NCBI GenBank assembly: GCA_041741895.1
Contig: JBGSJO010000108.1
Span: 1-5,963, forward strand
From: Allopontixanthobacter sp041741895
Lineage (GTDB): Bacteria > Pseudomonadota > Alphaproteobacteria > Sphingomonadales > Sphingomonadaceae
Direction: 5' to 3'
Length of the DNA stretch: 5,963 bases
The translations under genes and the position numbers were made by a program. A model generated the notes under the pieces. That model ran no database searches. It was not told the origin of the DNA and saw only the letters and a program-made list of their open reading frames with translations. Positions 1-5,508 of this stretch are shown here, piece after piece. The number at the start of each line of letters is the position of its first letter. Position 1 is the stretch's first letter.

Positions 1-339
1 AGCGCGGTGCCGTTGATCATGGTCGCGCTGGCATTGGTCGGCATGGTCATCCTAATCACCGAATTCGCCAGCAATGTCGCCACTGCCAGCGCCATAATTC
101 CGGTCGTCGCCAGCCTGACCGTGGCGATGGGCGTCGATCCGGTCCTGCTGGCCATGCCTGCCGCACTGGCCGCAAGCTGGGGCTTCATGCTTCCTGCCGG
201 AACTGGCCCGAACGCGATTGCCTGGTCAACCGGACGGATCAAGCTGTCGAGAATGGTCGGCGCTGGTCTGCTGCTCGATCTGATCGGAGTCTTATTGATC
301 GTAGTGATTGTCTGGGCAATCGCTGCATTGGCAGGTTGA
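1..339 (+). CDS. SLC13/DASS family anion:Na+ symporter, C-terminal fragment
   Basis: The reading frame is open from the first base and ends at TGA 337-339, so this is the last 112 residues of a longer inner-membrane transporter (family members are usually 450-600 residues). The fragment is almost entirely hydrophobic, with about three membrane segments. It carries an S-N-V-A-T-A-S stretch (fragment residues 24-30), which matches the second SNT-type substrate/sodium-binding motif of the divalent anion:sodium symporter family. It also has a P-A-G-T-G-P-N-A motif (residues 64-71), the usual partner motif in the following helix pair. The family imports dicarboxylates, citrate, sulfate or phosphate with sodium; the substrate cannot be told from this fragment. 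The in-frame GTG at 7 is internal and not a start. The next gene on the same strand is 133 bp away and probably has its own promoter. Confidence 0.85.
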   Translation, partial: SAVPLIMVALALVGMVILITEFASNVATASAIIPVVASLTVAMGVDPVLLAMPAALAASWGFMLPAGTGPNAIAWSTGRIKLSRMVGAGLLLDLIGVLLIVVIVWAIAALAG

Positions 340-367
340 TCGACATCGTTTCACTAGTTACTATTAA
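340..367 (+). promoter_or_regulatory. Candidate sigma-70-type promoter for the trans-sulfuration enzyme gene
   Basis: TCGACA (340-345, five of six matches to TTGACA) lies 16 bp from TATTAA (362-367, four of six matches to TATAAT). It sits immediately after the transporter stop codon in a locally AT-richer stretch. Transcription from it would begin near 374 and give a leader of about 100 nt before the ATG at 473. This rests on visual matching only; such matches arise by chance fairly often. Confidence 0.27.
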
Positions 368-457
368 CGCTTATCGGGTGAAGATGCGTTCCTGCGGAGG
401 TTAGGCACCCTGGTCACCGATATCCGATAGCTCCTGCCTTCCTAGGGGCGTTTGATC

Positions 458-464
458 AGGAAGA
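458..464 (+). promoter_or_regulatory. Ribosome binding site that decides the start at 473
   Basis: AGGAAGA lies 8 nt before the ATG at 473. The longer alternative, a TTG at 452, would place this purine-rich site inside the coding region and has no comparable site upstream. The ATG is therefore the preferred start. The next bases (GAACGC, 463-468) are exactly complementary to GCGTTC at 386-391, so the site could be masked in a folded leader. Confidence 0.6.
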
Positions 465-472
465 ACGCGTCC

Positions 473-1792
473 ATGACCGATGCCACCGATGCCGTCACCA
501 CCCCCACCCCGCGCCGCAAGCCCAAGCCGGAGATTACGACCATCGGCGGGCGCCCGCTGAAGCCGTCGACGCTTATGATGGGCCACGGATATGATCCGGC
601 TCTGTCCGAAGGTTCGCTGAAAGCACCGATTTTTCTCACCAGCACCTTCGCGTTCGAAAACGCGGCGGCGGGCAAGCGCCATTTCGAAGGCATCACCGGC
701 AAACGCCCGGGCGGCGCGGAAGGGCTGGTCTATTCCCGATTCAACGGGCCGAACCAGGAAATCCTCGAAGACCGGCTAAGCATCTGGGACGGGGCCGAGG
801 ATGCGCTGTCATTTTCCAGCGGGATGACTGCGATCACGGTGATGATGCTGGCCTATTGCAGCGCCGGCGATGTGATCGTGCATTCGGGCCCGCTCTATGC
901 CGCGACCGAGGGTTTTGTGGCCAAGGTGCTGAGCAAATTCGGGATCACCTATGTCGATTTCCCCGCTGGCGCGACCCGCGAGGAAATGGACGCAGTGCTC
1001 GCCAAGGCCAAGGCGCAAGCGGCGGAACACGGCGGCAAGGTAGCGATGATCTACCTCGAAAGCCCGGCCAACCCGACAAATGCACTGGTCGATGTGGAGG
1101 CCATGTCGGTCGCGCGCGACGCCGCGTTCGGTGCTGATGGCCCGCCGATCGCCATCGACAACACTTTCCTCGGCCCGCTGTGGCAGCGCCCGTTGGACCA
1201 GGGTGCGGACATTGTGGTCTATTCGCTGACCAAATATGTCGGCGGCCATTCCGACCTTGTGGCCGGCAGCATTGCCGGGGCCAAGAAGTGGATGGACCCA
1301 GTGCGCGCGCTGCGCAACACGATGGGCGGCATCTGCGATCCCAACACCGCCTGGATGCTGCTGCGCAGTCTTGAAACCGTGGAACTGCGGATGCAGCGCG
1401 CGGGCGAAAATGCGGCCAAGGTCTGCGCCTTCCTGCGGGGTCATCCCAAGGTCGAGGGACTGGGATATCTTGGCTTCATCAGCGATCCGCGCCAACAGGA
1501 TATCTACAACCGCCATTGCCTGGGTGCAGGCAGCACCTTCAGCCTGTTCATCAAGGGCGGCGAGACAGAGGCGTTCCGCTTCCTGGATAATATGACCATC
1601 GCCAAGCTGGCGGTCAGCCTTGGCGGCACCGAAACGCTGGCCAGCCTGCCTGCCGCGATGACTCACCTGTCCGTGCCGGACGAACGCAAGGCCGCGCTGG
1701 GCATTACCGACAATCTGGTGCGCATTTCGATCGGCATCGAAGACCCGGACGATCTGATCGCCGATTTCGATCAGGCACTGGCCAAGGTTTGA
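473..1792 (+). CDS. Cystathionine gamma-synthase family PLP-dependent enzyme
   Basis: This 439-residue protein belongs to the Cys/Met-metabolism PLP enzymes (fold type I), a cytoplasmic family that handles cystathionine, homocysteine, O-acylhomoserine or methionine. Length is typical for the family. Visible active-site elements are Y87-S-R89, where a subunit contributes to the neighbour's phosphate site; S115-S-G-M, the phosphate-binding turn; Y142, which stacks on the cofactor; D229 in I-D-N-T-F, which contacts the pyridine nitrogen; and K254 in S-L-T-K-Y-V-G-G-H-S, the Schiff-base lysine. The first 25 or so residues are a charged, proline-rich extension. The position corresponding to the catalytic cysteine of methionine gamma-lyases (two after Y142) is alanine, so a strict methionine gamma-lyase is less likely. 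Exact activity (gamma-synthase, beta- or gamma-lyase, sulfhydrylase) is not resolved. The start is the ATG behind AGGAAGA rather than the TTG at 452. Confidence 0.92.
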   Translation: MTDATDAVTTPTPRRKPKPEITTIGGRPLKPSTLMMGHGYDPALSEGSLKAPIFLTSTFAFENAAAGKRHFEGITGKRPGGAEGLVYSRFNGPNQEILEDRLSIWDGAEDALSFSSGMTAITVMMLAYCSAGDVIVHSGPLYAATEGFVAKVLSKFGITYVDFPAGATREEMDAVLAKAKAQAAEHGGKVAMIYLESPANPTNALVDVEAMSVARDAAFGADGPPIAIDNTFLGPLWQRPLDQGADIVVYSLTKYVGGHSDLVAGSIAGAKKWMDPVRALRNTMGGICDPNTAWMLLRSLETVELRMQRAGENAAKVCAFLRGHPKVEGLGYLGFISDPRQQDIYNRHCLGAGSTFSLFIKGGETEAFRFLDNMTIAKLAVSLGGTETLASLPAAMTHLSVPDERKAALGITDNLVRISIGIEDPDDLIADFDQALAKV

Positions 1793-1829
1793 TTGCTATG
1801 CGGCGCTGGCGGTTCATCCTGCCTGTGTA

Positions 1830-1843
1830 TTGATCTTGATCAA
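1830..1843 (+). promoter_or_regulatory. FNR/FixK-type box upstream of the OmpW-family gene
   Basis: The sequence TTGAT-CTTG-ATCAA is a perfect match to the FNR/FixK/Anr consensus TTGAT-N4-ATCAA, and the dyad extends by one more base on each side (A...T). Its centre lies at 1836.5. A possible -10 element, TGGAAT (1868-1873, four of six), would put transcription start near 1880, about 43 bases downstream of the box centre. That is close to the -41.5 spacing of class II FNR activation. The start codon of the OmpW gene follows about 55 nt later. The box lies in the 143-bp gap after the trans-sulfuration gene. ompW of Escherichia coli is a known member of the FNR regulon, which supports the reading; regulation here is inferred. 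Confidence 0.72.
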
Positions 1844-1935
1844 TGATCCAGCGGCTCCGCTGGGCCATGGAATCCCCCGGCATCACAATATCCTTGACCG
1901 CGCCGTGCGGTCGCTGCGGTGCCGGGGAACGAATA

Positions 1936-2604
1936 ATGAAATCCTATCTTCTGGCCGGGCTTGGCATCCTGGCAATGACCGCAACCCCCGCCCAGGCGCA
2001 AGATCGCCAGGGAAGCATTCAGGTAAAGCTGTTCGCCACCGGCGTATTGCCCGATGGCAAGATCAAAAGCGTGGAAACCGACATTGTCGGCCTGCCGGCA
2101 AATACGCAGACCAGGGCGAATGACAATTACGTGCCGACGGTCGCGATCGAATATTTTCTAACAAATGCTGTCTCGATCGAAACCATCTGCTGCCTTACGC
2201 AGCACGATATCGATAGCACCACCGGCCTCCCCGGGGCCGAACTGGTTTCAAATGCCAGGATCATTCCCGCCACCGTCACGGTCAAATATCATTTCGACCT
2301 TGGCGTGGCCAAACCCTATGTCGGGGCGGGCCCGGCGTATTTCCTGTTCATCGATGATGAACCCGGCGCGGCAACGATCCCCTTGGGGGTGACCGATTTC
2401 AGCCTGTCGGATGAATTCGGGCTGGCGCTTCAGGCCGGTGTGGATGTGCCCCTGAATGATCGCGGGCTGGCCATCAGCCTGGATGCCAAACGCTATTTCA
2501 TCGACACGACCGCACGCTGGTTTGCCGGTCCCGATGTTGCAATCGAAACCCGGCACAAGCTGGACCCATGGGTGATCAGTGCAGGTTTTGCCTATCGCTT
2601 CTAA
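1936..2604 (+). CDS. ompW: OmpW family outer-membrane beta-barrel protein
   Basis: The 222-residue product begins with a clear Sec signal peptide (residues 1-21, ending A-Q-A before Q22-D23). It continues as a barrel of alternating hydrophobic/polar strands and ends in Y-R-F, with the terminal aromatic residue used by the BAM assembly machinery. Family hallmarks are the V-S-I-E strand followed by H-D-I (about 79-92), the T-V-T-V-K-Y-H-F strand followed by K-P-Y-V-G-A-G-P-A-Y, and the closing D-P-W-V-I-S-A-G-F-A-Y-R-F. OmpW proteins form small eight-stranded channels with a hydrophobic pore and are linked to stress and respiratory adaptation. Adjacent cysteines C85-C86 occur in the second strand region. 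The start at 1936 is chosen because the signal peptide begins there and GGGGAA precedes it by 6 nt. The in-frame ATG at 1843 overlaps the FNR box and would add a non-signal-like extension. Confidence 0.88.
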   Translation: MKSYLLAGLGILAMTATPAQAQDRQGSIQVKLFATGVLPDGKIKSVETDIVGLPANTQTRANDNYVPTVAIEYFLTNAVSIETICCLTQHDIDSTTGLPGAELVSNARIIPATVTVKYHFDLGVAKPYVGAGPAYFLFIDDEPGAATIPLGVTDFSLSDEFGLALQAGVDVPLNDRGLAISLDAKRYFIDTTARWFAGPDVAIETRHKLDPWVISAGFAYRF

Positions 2605-2632
2605 CACTGGGGGGCTGGGTTGAACCGGGAGT

Positions 2633-2669
2633 AAGGGTTGAGAACAGGCGAGAGCCTGGCTCAACCCTT
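2633..2669. terminator. Hairpin between convergent genes, probable bidirectional terminator
   Basis: AAGGGTTGAG (2633-2642) and CTCAACCCTT (2660-2669) are perfect 10-base inverted arms. Inside them CAGGC (2645-2649) pairs with GCCTG (2654-2658) around a GAGA loop, with only AA opposite G as an interruption. It lies 28 bp beyond the OmpW stop codon and overlaps the last codons and stop of the opposing J-domain gene. Neither side has a proper T-run, so intrinsic termination would be weak by textbook standards. RNA 3'-end protection is an alternative role. Confidence 0.6.
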
Positions 2670-3194
2670 CCATTCCCGCCGTTCTTCGGCCTGTTTCAGG
2701 ACTTCGTATGCGACCTGGATTTTCTGGAATTCCTGCGCGGCGGCGGCATCCCCCGGCTTCACATCGGGGTGGACTTCCTTCGCCTTGGCGCGGAAGCTCT
2801 TCTTGATTGCATCGAAATCGGCATCCGCTTCCAATTCGAGCGCCTCCAGCGCGCGCATTTCATCACTGCTGCGGCTGCCGTCGCCCGATCCGGCCCAGCC
2901 GTAATGTGATGCCTCGGCATAGCCGGAATTGTCGCGGTTTTCGTTCTTCACCCGCTCCGCCGCTTCGGCTTTGTCCAGACCTTCGAAATAATCCCATTTG
3001 GAATTATATTCCGCCGCGTGTTTCTGGCAGAAATACCACCGGTCCGGGCTGTTGGATGCCTTGGGCGCGGGGCACAGGCCCGGTTCGTCACACAGGTGAC
3101 GATCACAGATGCGCTGCGCCGTGGCCGCCTGGTCGCTGCCATAGCTGCGCCAGCGGGGAAAACCCCAATCATTGGATCGGCGTGCACCGACCAT
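2661..3194 (-). CDS. J-domain protein with cysteine-containing N-terminal region
   Basis: This 177-residue protein has a C-terminal J-domain (about 113-177) with the diagnostic H142-P-D motif between helix II (K-K-S-F-R-A-K-A-K-E-V) and helix III (A-A-Q-E-F-Q-K-I-Q-V-A-Y-E-V-L). It should stimulate the ATPase of an Hsp70 (DnaK-type) partner. It lacks the Gly/Phe linker, zinc-finger repeats and C-terminal substrate domain of DnaJ. The N-terminal part has C30, C35, C41, C56 and H59, a C-x4-C...C-x2-H arrangement that could bind a metal. An aromatic patch (W53-Y-F, W67-D-Y-F) follows. I recognise this architecture as a conserved alphaproteobacterial family without an established client. The ATG at 3194 is preceded by a weak GAGAG. 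The gene stands alone, converging with the OmpW gene; its stop codon lies in the shared hairpin. Confidence 0.85.
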   Translation of the reverse strand: MVGARRSNDWGFPRWRSYGSDQAATAQRICDRHLCDEPGLCPAPKASNSPDRWYFCQKHAAEYNSKWDYFEGLDKAEAAERVKNENRDNSGYAEASHYGWAGSGDGSRSSDEMRALEALELEADADFDAIKKSFRAKAKEVHPDVKPGDAAAAQEFQKIQVAYEVLKQAEERREWKG

Positions 3195-3294
3195 CAGTTT
3201 ATCTCTCGTGTCATATGTCCGCTCATATAGAGCCTTGATCGAAAAATCGCCACCGCTGGTTTTTATCGGGATACAAACGGGTCGTTAAGCTTTA

Positions 3295-3309
3295 TGTTGC
3301 AATGCAACA
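3295..3309. promoter_or_regulatory. 15-bp perfect palindrome, possible operator
   Basis: TGTTGCA-A-TGCAACA is a perfect inverted repeat of two 7-base arms around one base. It lies in the gap between the minus-strand J-domain gene and the plus-strand small reading frame. Size and symmetry are those of a dimeric repressor site. The TGCA-centred core resembles the TGC-rich palindromes reported for PhaR/AniA-type regulators of alphaproteobacteria, but that assignment is a guess. Which flanking gene it serves is unclear: it is 55 bp from the proposed TTG start at 3364 and 100 bp from the J-protein start. Confidence 0.4.
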
Positions 3310-3363
3310 AAGATGGCTATGTGTTTGACCGGCACAGTATGGCCCGCAACGGAGCCCGGAATT

Positions 3364-3531
3364 TTGAGCAAGCAATTGGCCATATCGATCGCATTTTCCG
3401 TAATGACGATGTCCGCATTCGTCCTGACGATATCCACGCCGCACCCGCTTGCAGGCCAGGGCGGTGCGCACAAGAATGGCGCCGCAGCCGAAGCCGCCGC
3501 GCCATCTTTTTTCAGCGTTATACTGAGATAG
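3364..3531 (+). CDS. Hypothetical small secreted or membrane peptide (TTG start)
   Basis: I do not recognise this product. Translation from TTG 3364, which sits 9 nt behind GGAG (3351-3354), gives 55 residues. It opens M-S-K-Q, continues with a hydrophobic run of about 20 residues (L-A-I-S-I-A-F-S-V-M-T-M-S-A-F-V-L), and then has a Gly/Ala-rich, mildly polar tail. This is the layout of a signal peptide or single membrane anchor. The frame is also open to an ATG at 3313 (72 residues), but that version has no good ribosome site and its first 17 residues look non-coding. About two thirds of third positions are G or C, weaker than in neighbouring genes. It ends 15 bp before the convergent pal stop. 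It may be a chance frame. Confidence 0.35.
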   Translation: MSKQLAISIAFSVMTMSAFVLTISTPHPLAGQGGAHKNGAAAEAAAPSFFSVILR

Positions 3532-3546
3532 TTCCTGGGCTGAAGA

Positions 3547-4065
3547 TCAGTTGATCACGACTGTAACCGCCCTGCGGTTCTGAGCCCACGCTTCTGCGTT
3601 GGAACCCAGCGCGACGGGGCGTTCCTTGCCATAGCTTACCGTCGCAATTCGGTTCGCCGGGACGCCTAGGCCGACCAGGTAATTCTTTGCAGAATTGGCG
3701 CGGCGTTCACCCAGCGCAAGGTTGTAATCGCGCGTGCCGCGTTCATCCGCGTGCCCTTCGATGGTGACCGTGATGGCCGCGTTTTGCATCAGATATTGCG
3801 CCTGCATCTGCAGGGCGGCCGCATCGGCGCTGTCGATATTGTAGCGGTCCGTATCGAAATAGATGATGTTCTGCCCGTTCACGGCGTTCACAAAATGCCC
3901 CTGCGTTCCCAGTACCGGGCCGCCGGTGGTCGGCGTCGGGGTCGGCGTTGCAGCGGGTGTCACGGTGGACTGCTGCGGCGGCAATTCTTCCGGGGCAGTG
4001 GTTTTGCAGCCGGCGAGTGCGACCGTACTCGTGATGAGCACGGCGAGAGCGAGTTTACGATTCAT
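3547..4065 (-). CDS. pal: Peptidoglycan-associated lipoprotein Pal
   Basis: This 172-residue outer-membrane lipoprotein anchors the outer membrane to peptidoglycan and is the terminal partner of the Tol machine. The lipobox is L17-A-G-C20 after a short basic and hydrophobic leader, so C20 is the lipidated residue. A Pro/Thr-rich tether (about 25-50) with T-P repeats leads to an OmpA-like peptidoglycan-binding domain (about 65-172). Signature residues are Y69-F-D-T-D, then E103-G-H-A-D-E-R-G-T and N115-L-A-L-G-E-R-R-A, where D107 and R122 occupy the usual diaminopimelate-binding positions. The length is normal. A strong AAGGAG (complement of 4073-4078) lies 7 nt before the ATG. The gene follows tolB by 63 bp on the same strand and is probably co-transcribed, with a possible extra promoter in the gap. 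No cpoB gene follows it. Confidence 0.96.
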   Translation of the reverse strand: MNRKLALAVLITSTVALAGCKTTAPEELPPQQSTVTPAATPTPTPTTGGPVLGTQGHFVNAVNGQNIIYFDTDRYNIDSADAAALQMQAQYLMQNAAITVTIEGHADERGTRDYNLALGERRANSAKNYLVGLGVPANRIATVSYGKERPVALGSNAEAWAQNRRAVTVVIN

Positions 4066-4114
4066 GAGGCATCTCCTTGGTTGGTTTTTCTAATTGGTGC
4101 GACATGTTTGAATT

Positions 4115-4120
4115 ATTATA
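4115..4120 (-). promoter_or_regulatory. Candidate -10 element for a pal-proximal promoter
   Basis: On the minus strand a perfect TATAAT occurs at 4120-4115, inside the AT-rich tolB-pal gap and about 50 bp before the pal start codon. No good -35 lies at 16-18 bp; the best windows read CGATTC or CCGATT. The only TTGAAA is just 6 bp away, which is too close. The site is flanked by 5-base inverted arms (4108-4112 and 4128-4132). A separate promoter would let pal be made in excess over TolA and TolB, but this is only suggestive. Confidence 0.28.
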
Positions 4121-4128
4121 ATACGATT

Positions 4129-5508
4129 TCAAGGCAGAATCGGTCCCCATGCCGGGTCCGAAGCATCAGCGGGGGTGTCCAGCCGGCGTTCGTTCCGGCC
4201 GGTAAGGTCAACCTGCCACAATGATGTCCGGCCCGAATTGCGCTCGGTCCGAAAAAACTGGATGATCCGGCCATTGGGCGCCCATGTCGGTGCCTCGTCT
4301 TGCCAGGAATCGGTCAGGAAACGCAGGCCCCCGCCGCCGGGGTTCATCACCGCAATCCGGAAATCACCGGCGATATGGGTGAACGCGATCTGGTCGCCGC
4401 GCGGGCTCCATTCCGGGGTCGCCGCGCGGCCGCCAAAGAAACTGACTCGTTTCTGGTTCGAGCCATCGGCATCCATGACATAGATTTGCTGGCTGCCGGA
4501 ACGGTCGCTTTCGAACACGATCTTGCTTCCGTCAGGCGAATAAGACCCGCCGACGTCGATCCCCGGCGCATTGGTCAGGCGGGTGCTCTGCCCACCATCG
4601 GCCGAAACGCGGTAAATATCGGTATTCCCGGCAATGGCCATCGAATAGAGAATTGATCGGCCATCGGGGGACCAGCGCGGGGCGAAAGTTGGATTGGTGC
4701 TCTGCGTCACCAAGGTCTGCTTGCCCGCGCCGATGTCATAGACATAGATGCGCGGATTGCCGTCCACATAGCTTAGATACAGCAGCTTGCGGTAATCGGG
4801 CGAATAACGCGGGGTCAGCGCGGTTGATCGGCCGGTGGTGATGAAGCGGTGATTGGCCCCGTCAGAATCCATGATCGCGAGGCGCTTGGTGCGGTTATCC
4901 TTTGGCCCAGTTTCGGCGATATAGGCAATCCGGCTGTCGAAGAAAGGGCTTTCCCCCGACAGGCGCGAATAGACAAGATCGGCGCATTTATGCGCGGCCC
5001 GCCGCCAATCGCGCGCGGGCACGACCCAGCCCTGCCGCACGAGTTCGGACTGGAGGGCGACATCGTAGAGATAGCAGCCAACGGTCAGCCGGCCATCGGC
5101 TCCAGCCTTCACATAACCGTGCACCAGCATTTCCGCGCTTCGATTGGACCAACTGGCCCATTGGGGCGCGGTAACCTGCGCGAAGGATGGCTGCGGCAGG
5201 CCATCAGGCCCGGCTGGCTTGAACAGGCCGTTGTTCTTCAGATCGGAGGTGATAACCCGCGCCAGTTCCTTGCCCAGCGCGGCAGTGCCGCTGGCGTTCG
5301 CAGCAGTCGGTTGATCGCGGTCCGTGGCAAAACCGGCGATGGCAATGCCCAGATCCTGCCAGTCGCTGGTGTCGGTGACGGAACCGGTCAGCCCGCCCTG
5401 ATCCTCCAGCACTTCAACCTGCTCGACTGGCGGAGGTGCAGACCCAAGGTCTTGCGCAGCCAGCGGCGCAGCAAAAACCAGTGAAAAGAGAACCAACAGC
5501 TTTTTCAT
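4129..5508 (-). CDS. tolB: Tol-Pal system periplasmic protein TolB
   Basis: The 459-residue product has a Sec signal peptide (residues 1-18, P-L-A-A before Q19-D20), an N-terminal alpha/beta domain (about 45-195) and a C-terminal six-bladed beta-propeller. Propeller repeat cores are visible at Y235 (Y-S-P-D-Y), W279 (W-S-P-D-G), Y323 (Y-S-P-D-G), W367 (W-S-P-R-G), W409 (W-A-P-N-G) and W454 (W-G-P), spaced 42-45 residues. TolB binds Pal through the propeller and TolA through its N-terminal region in the periplasm, and takes part in relocating Pal to the division site. The length matches the family. The ATG at 5508 is chosen over the adjacent TTG at 5511 because it overlaps the tolA stop as TGATG, a coupling arrangement, with AGGAA upstream. 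The 18-20-residue acidic stretch after the signal is the likely TolA-contact segment, by analogy. Confidence 0.97.
   Translation of the reverse strand: MKKLLVLFSLVFAAPLAAQDLGSAPPPVEQVEVLEDQGGLTGSVTDTSDWQDLGIAIAGFATDRDQPTAANASGTAALGKELARVITSDLKNNGLFKPAGPDGLPQPSFAQVTAPQWASWSNRSAEMLVHGYVKAGADGRLTVGCYLYDVALQSELVRQGWVVPARDWRRAAHKCADLVYSRLSGESPFFDSRIAYIAETGPKDNRTKRLAIMDSDGANHRFITTGRSTALTPRYSPDYRKLLYLSYVDGNPRIYVYDIGAGKQTLVTQSTNPTFAPRWSPDGRSILYSMAIAGNTDIYRVSADGGQSTRLTNAPGIDVGGSYSPDGSKIVFESDRSGSQQIYVMDADGSNQKRVSFFGGRAATPEWSPRGDQIAFTHIAGDFRIAVMNPGGGGLRFLTDSWQDEAPTWAPNGRIIQFFRTERNSGRTSLWQVDLTGRNERRLDTPADASDPAWGPILP

Noticed and set aside
452..472. TTG start at 452 for the trans-sulfuration enzyme
   Set aside because: It would put the AGGAAGA ribosome site inside the gene; the ATG at 473 has ideal spacing.
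340..472. SAM-II or SAH riboswitch upstream of the trans-sulfuration gene
   Set aside because: I could not find the conserved core sequences of either class as I know them; only generic complementarity remains, so it is listed as a hypothesis and not as a riboswitch.
809..1666. Long antisense reading frame (285 codons) inside the trans-sulfuration enzyme gene
   Set aside because: It lies wholly opposite a gene with an intact PLP active site and has the Arg/His/Gly/Gln-rich composition typical of shadow frames in GC-rich DNA, with no recognisable domain.
1843..1935. N-terminal extension of the OmpW gene to the ATG at 1843
   Set aside because: The ATG lies in the FNR box, the extra 31 residues are not signal-like, and a proper signal peptide begins at 1936.
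2248..2673. Antisense reading frame opposite the end of the OmpW gene
   Set aside because: It overlaps both the OmpW coding region and the hairpin; composition is that of a shadow frame and no family is recognisable.
2807..3238. Plus-strand reading frame opposite the J-domain gene
   Set aside because: It is a shadow of a gene with a clear HPD motif, Arg/Pro/His-rich and without family resemblance.
3236..3250. TTGATCGAAAAATC as a second FNR-like box upstream of the J-domain gene
   Set aside because: Only the left half-site matches; the right half reads AAATC instead of ATCAA.
3511..3543. TTCAGC...GCTGAA inverted arms as the terminator of pal or of the small frame
   Set aside because: The stem is only 6 bp with a loop of over 20 nt, and the T-run is on the wrong side for the plus strand and becomes an A-run on the minus strand.
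4849..5484. Antisense reading frame of 211 codons opposite tolB
   Set aside because: It is a shadow of tolB, with no signal, domain or ribosome site of its own.
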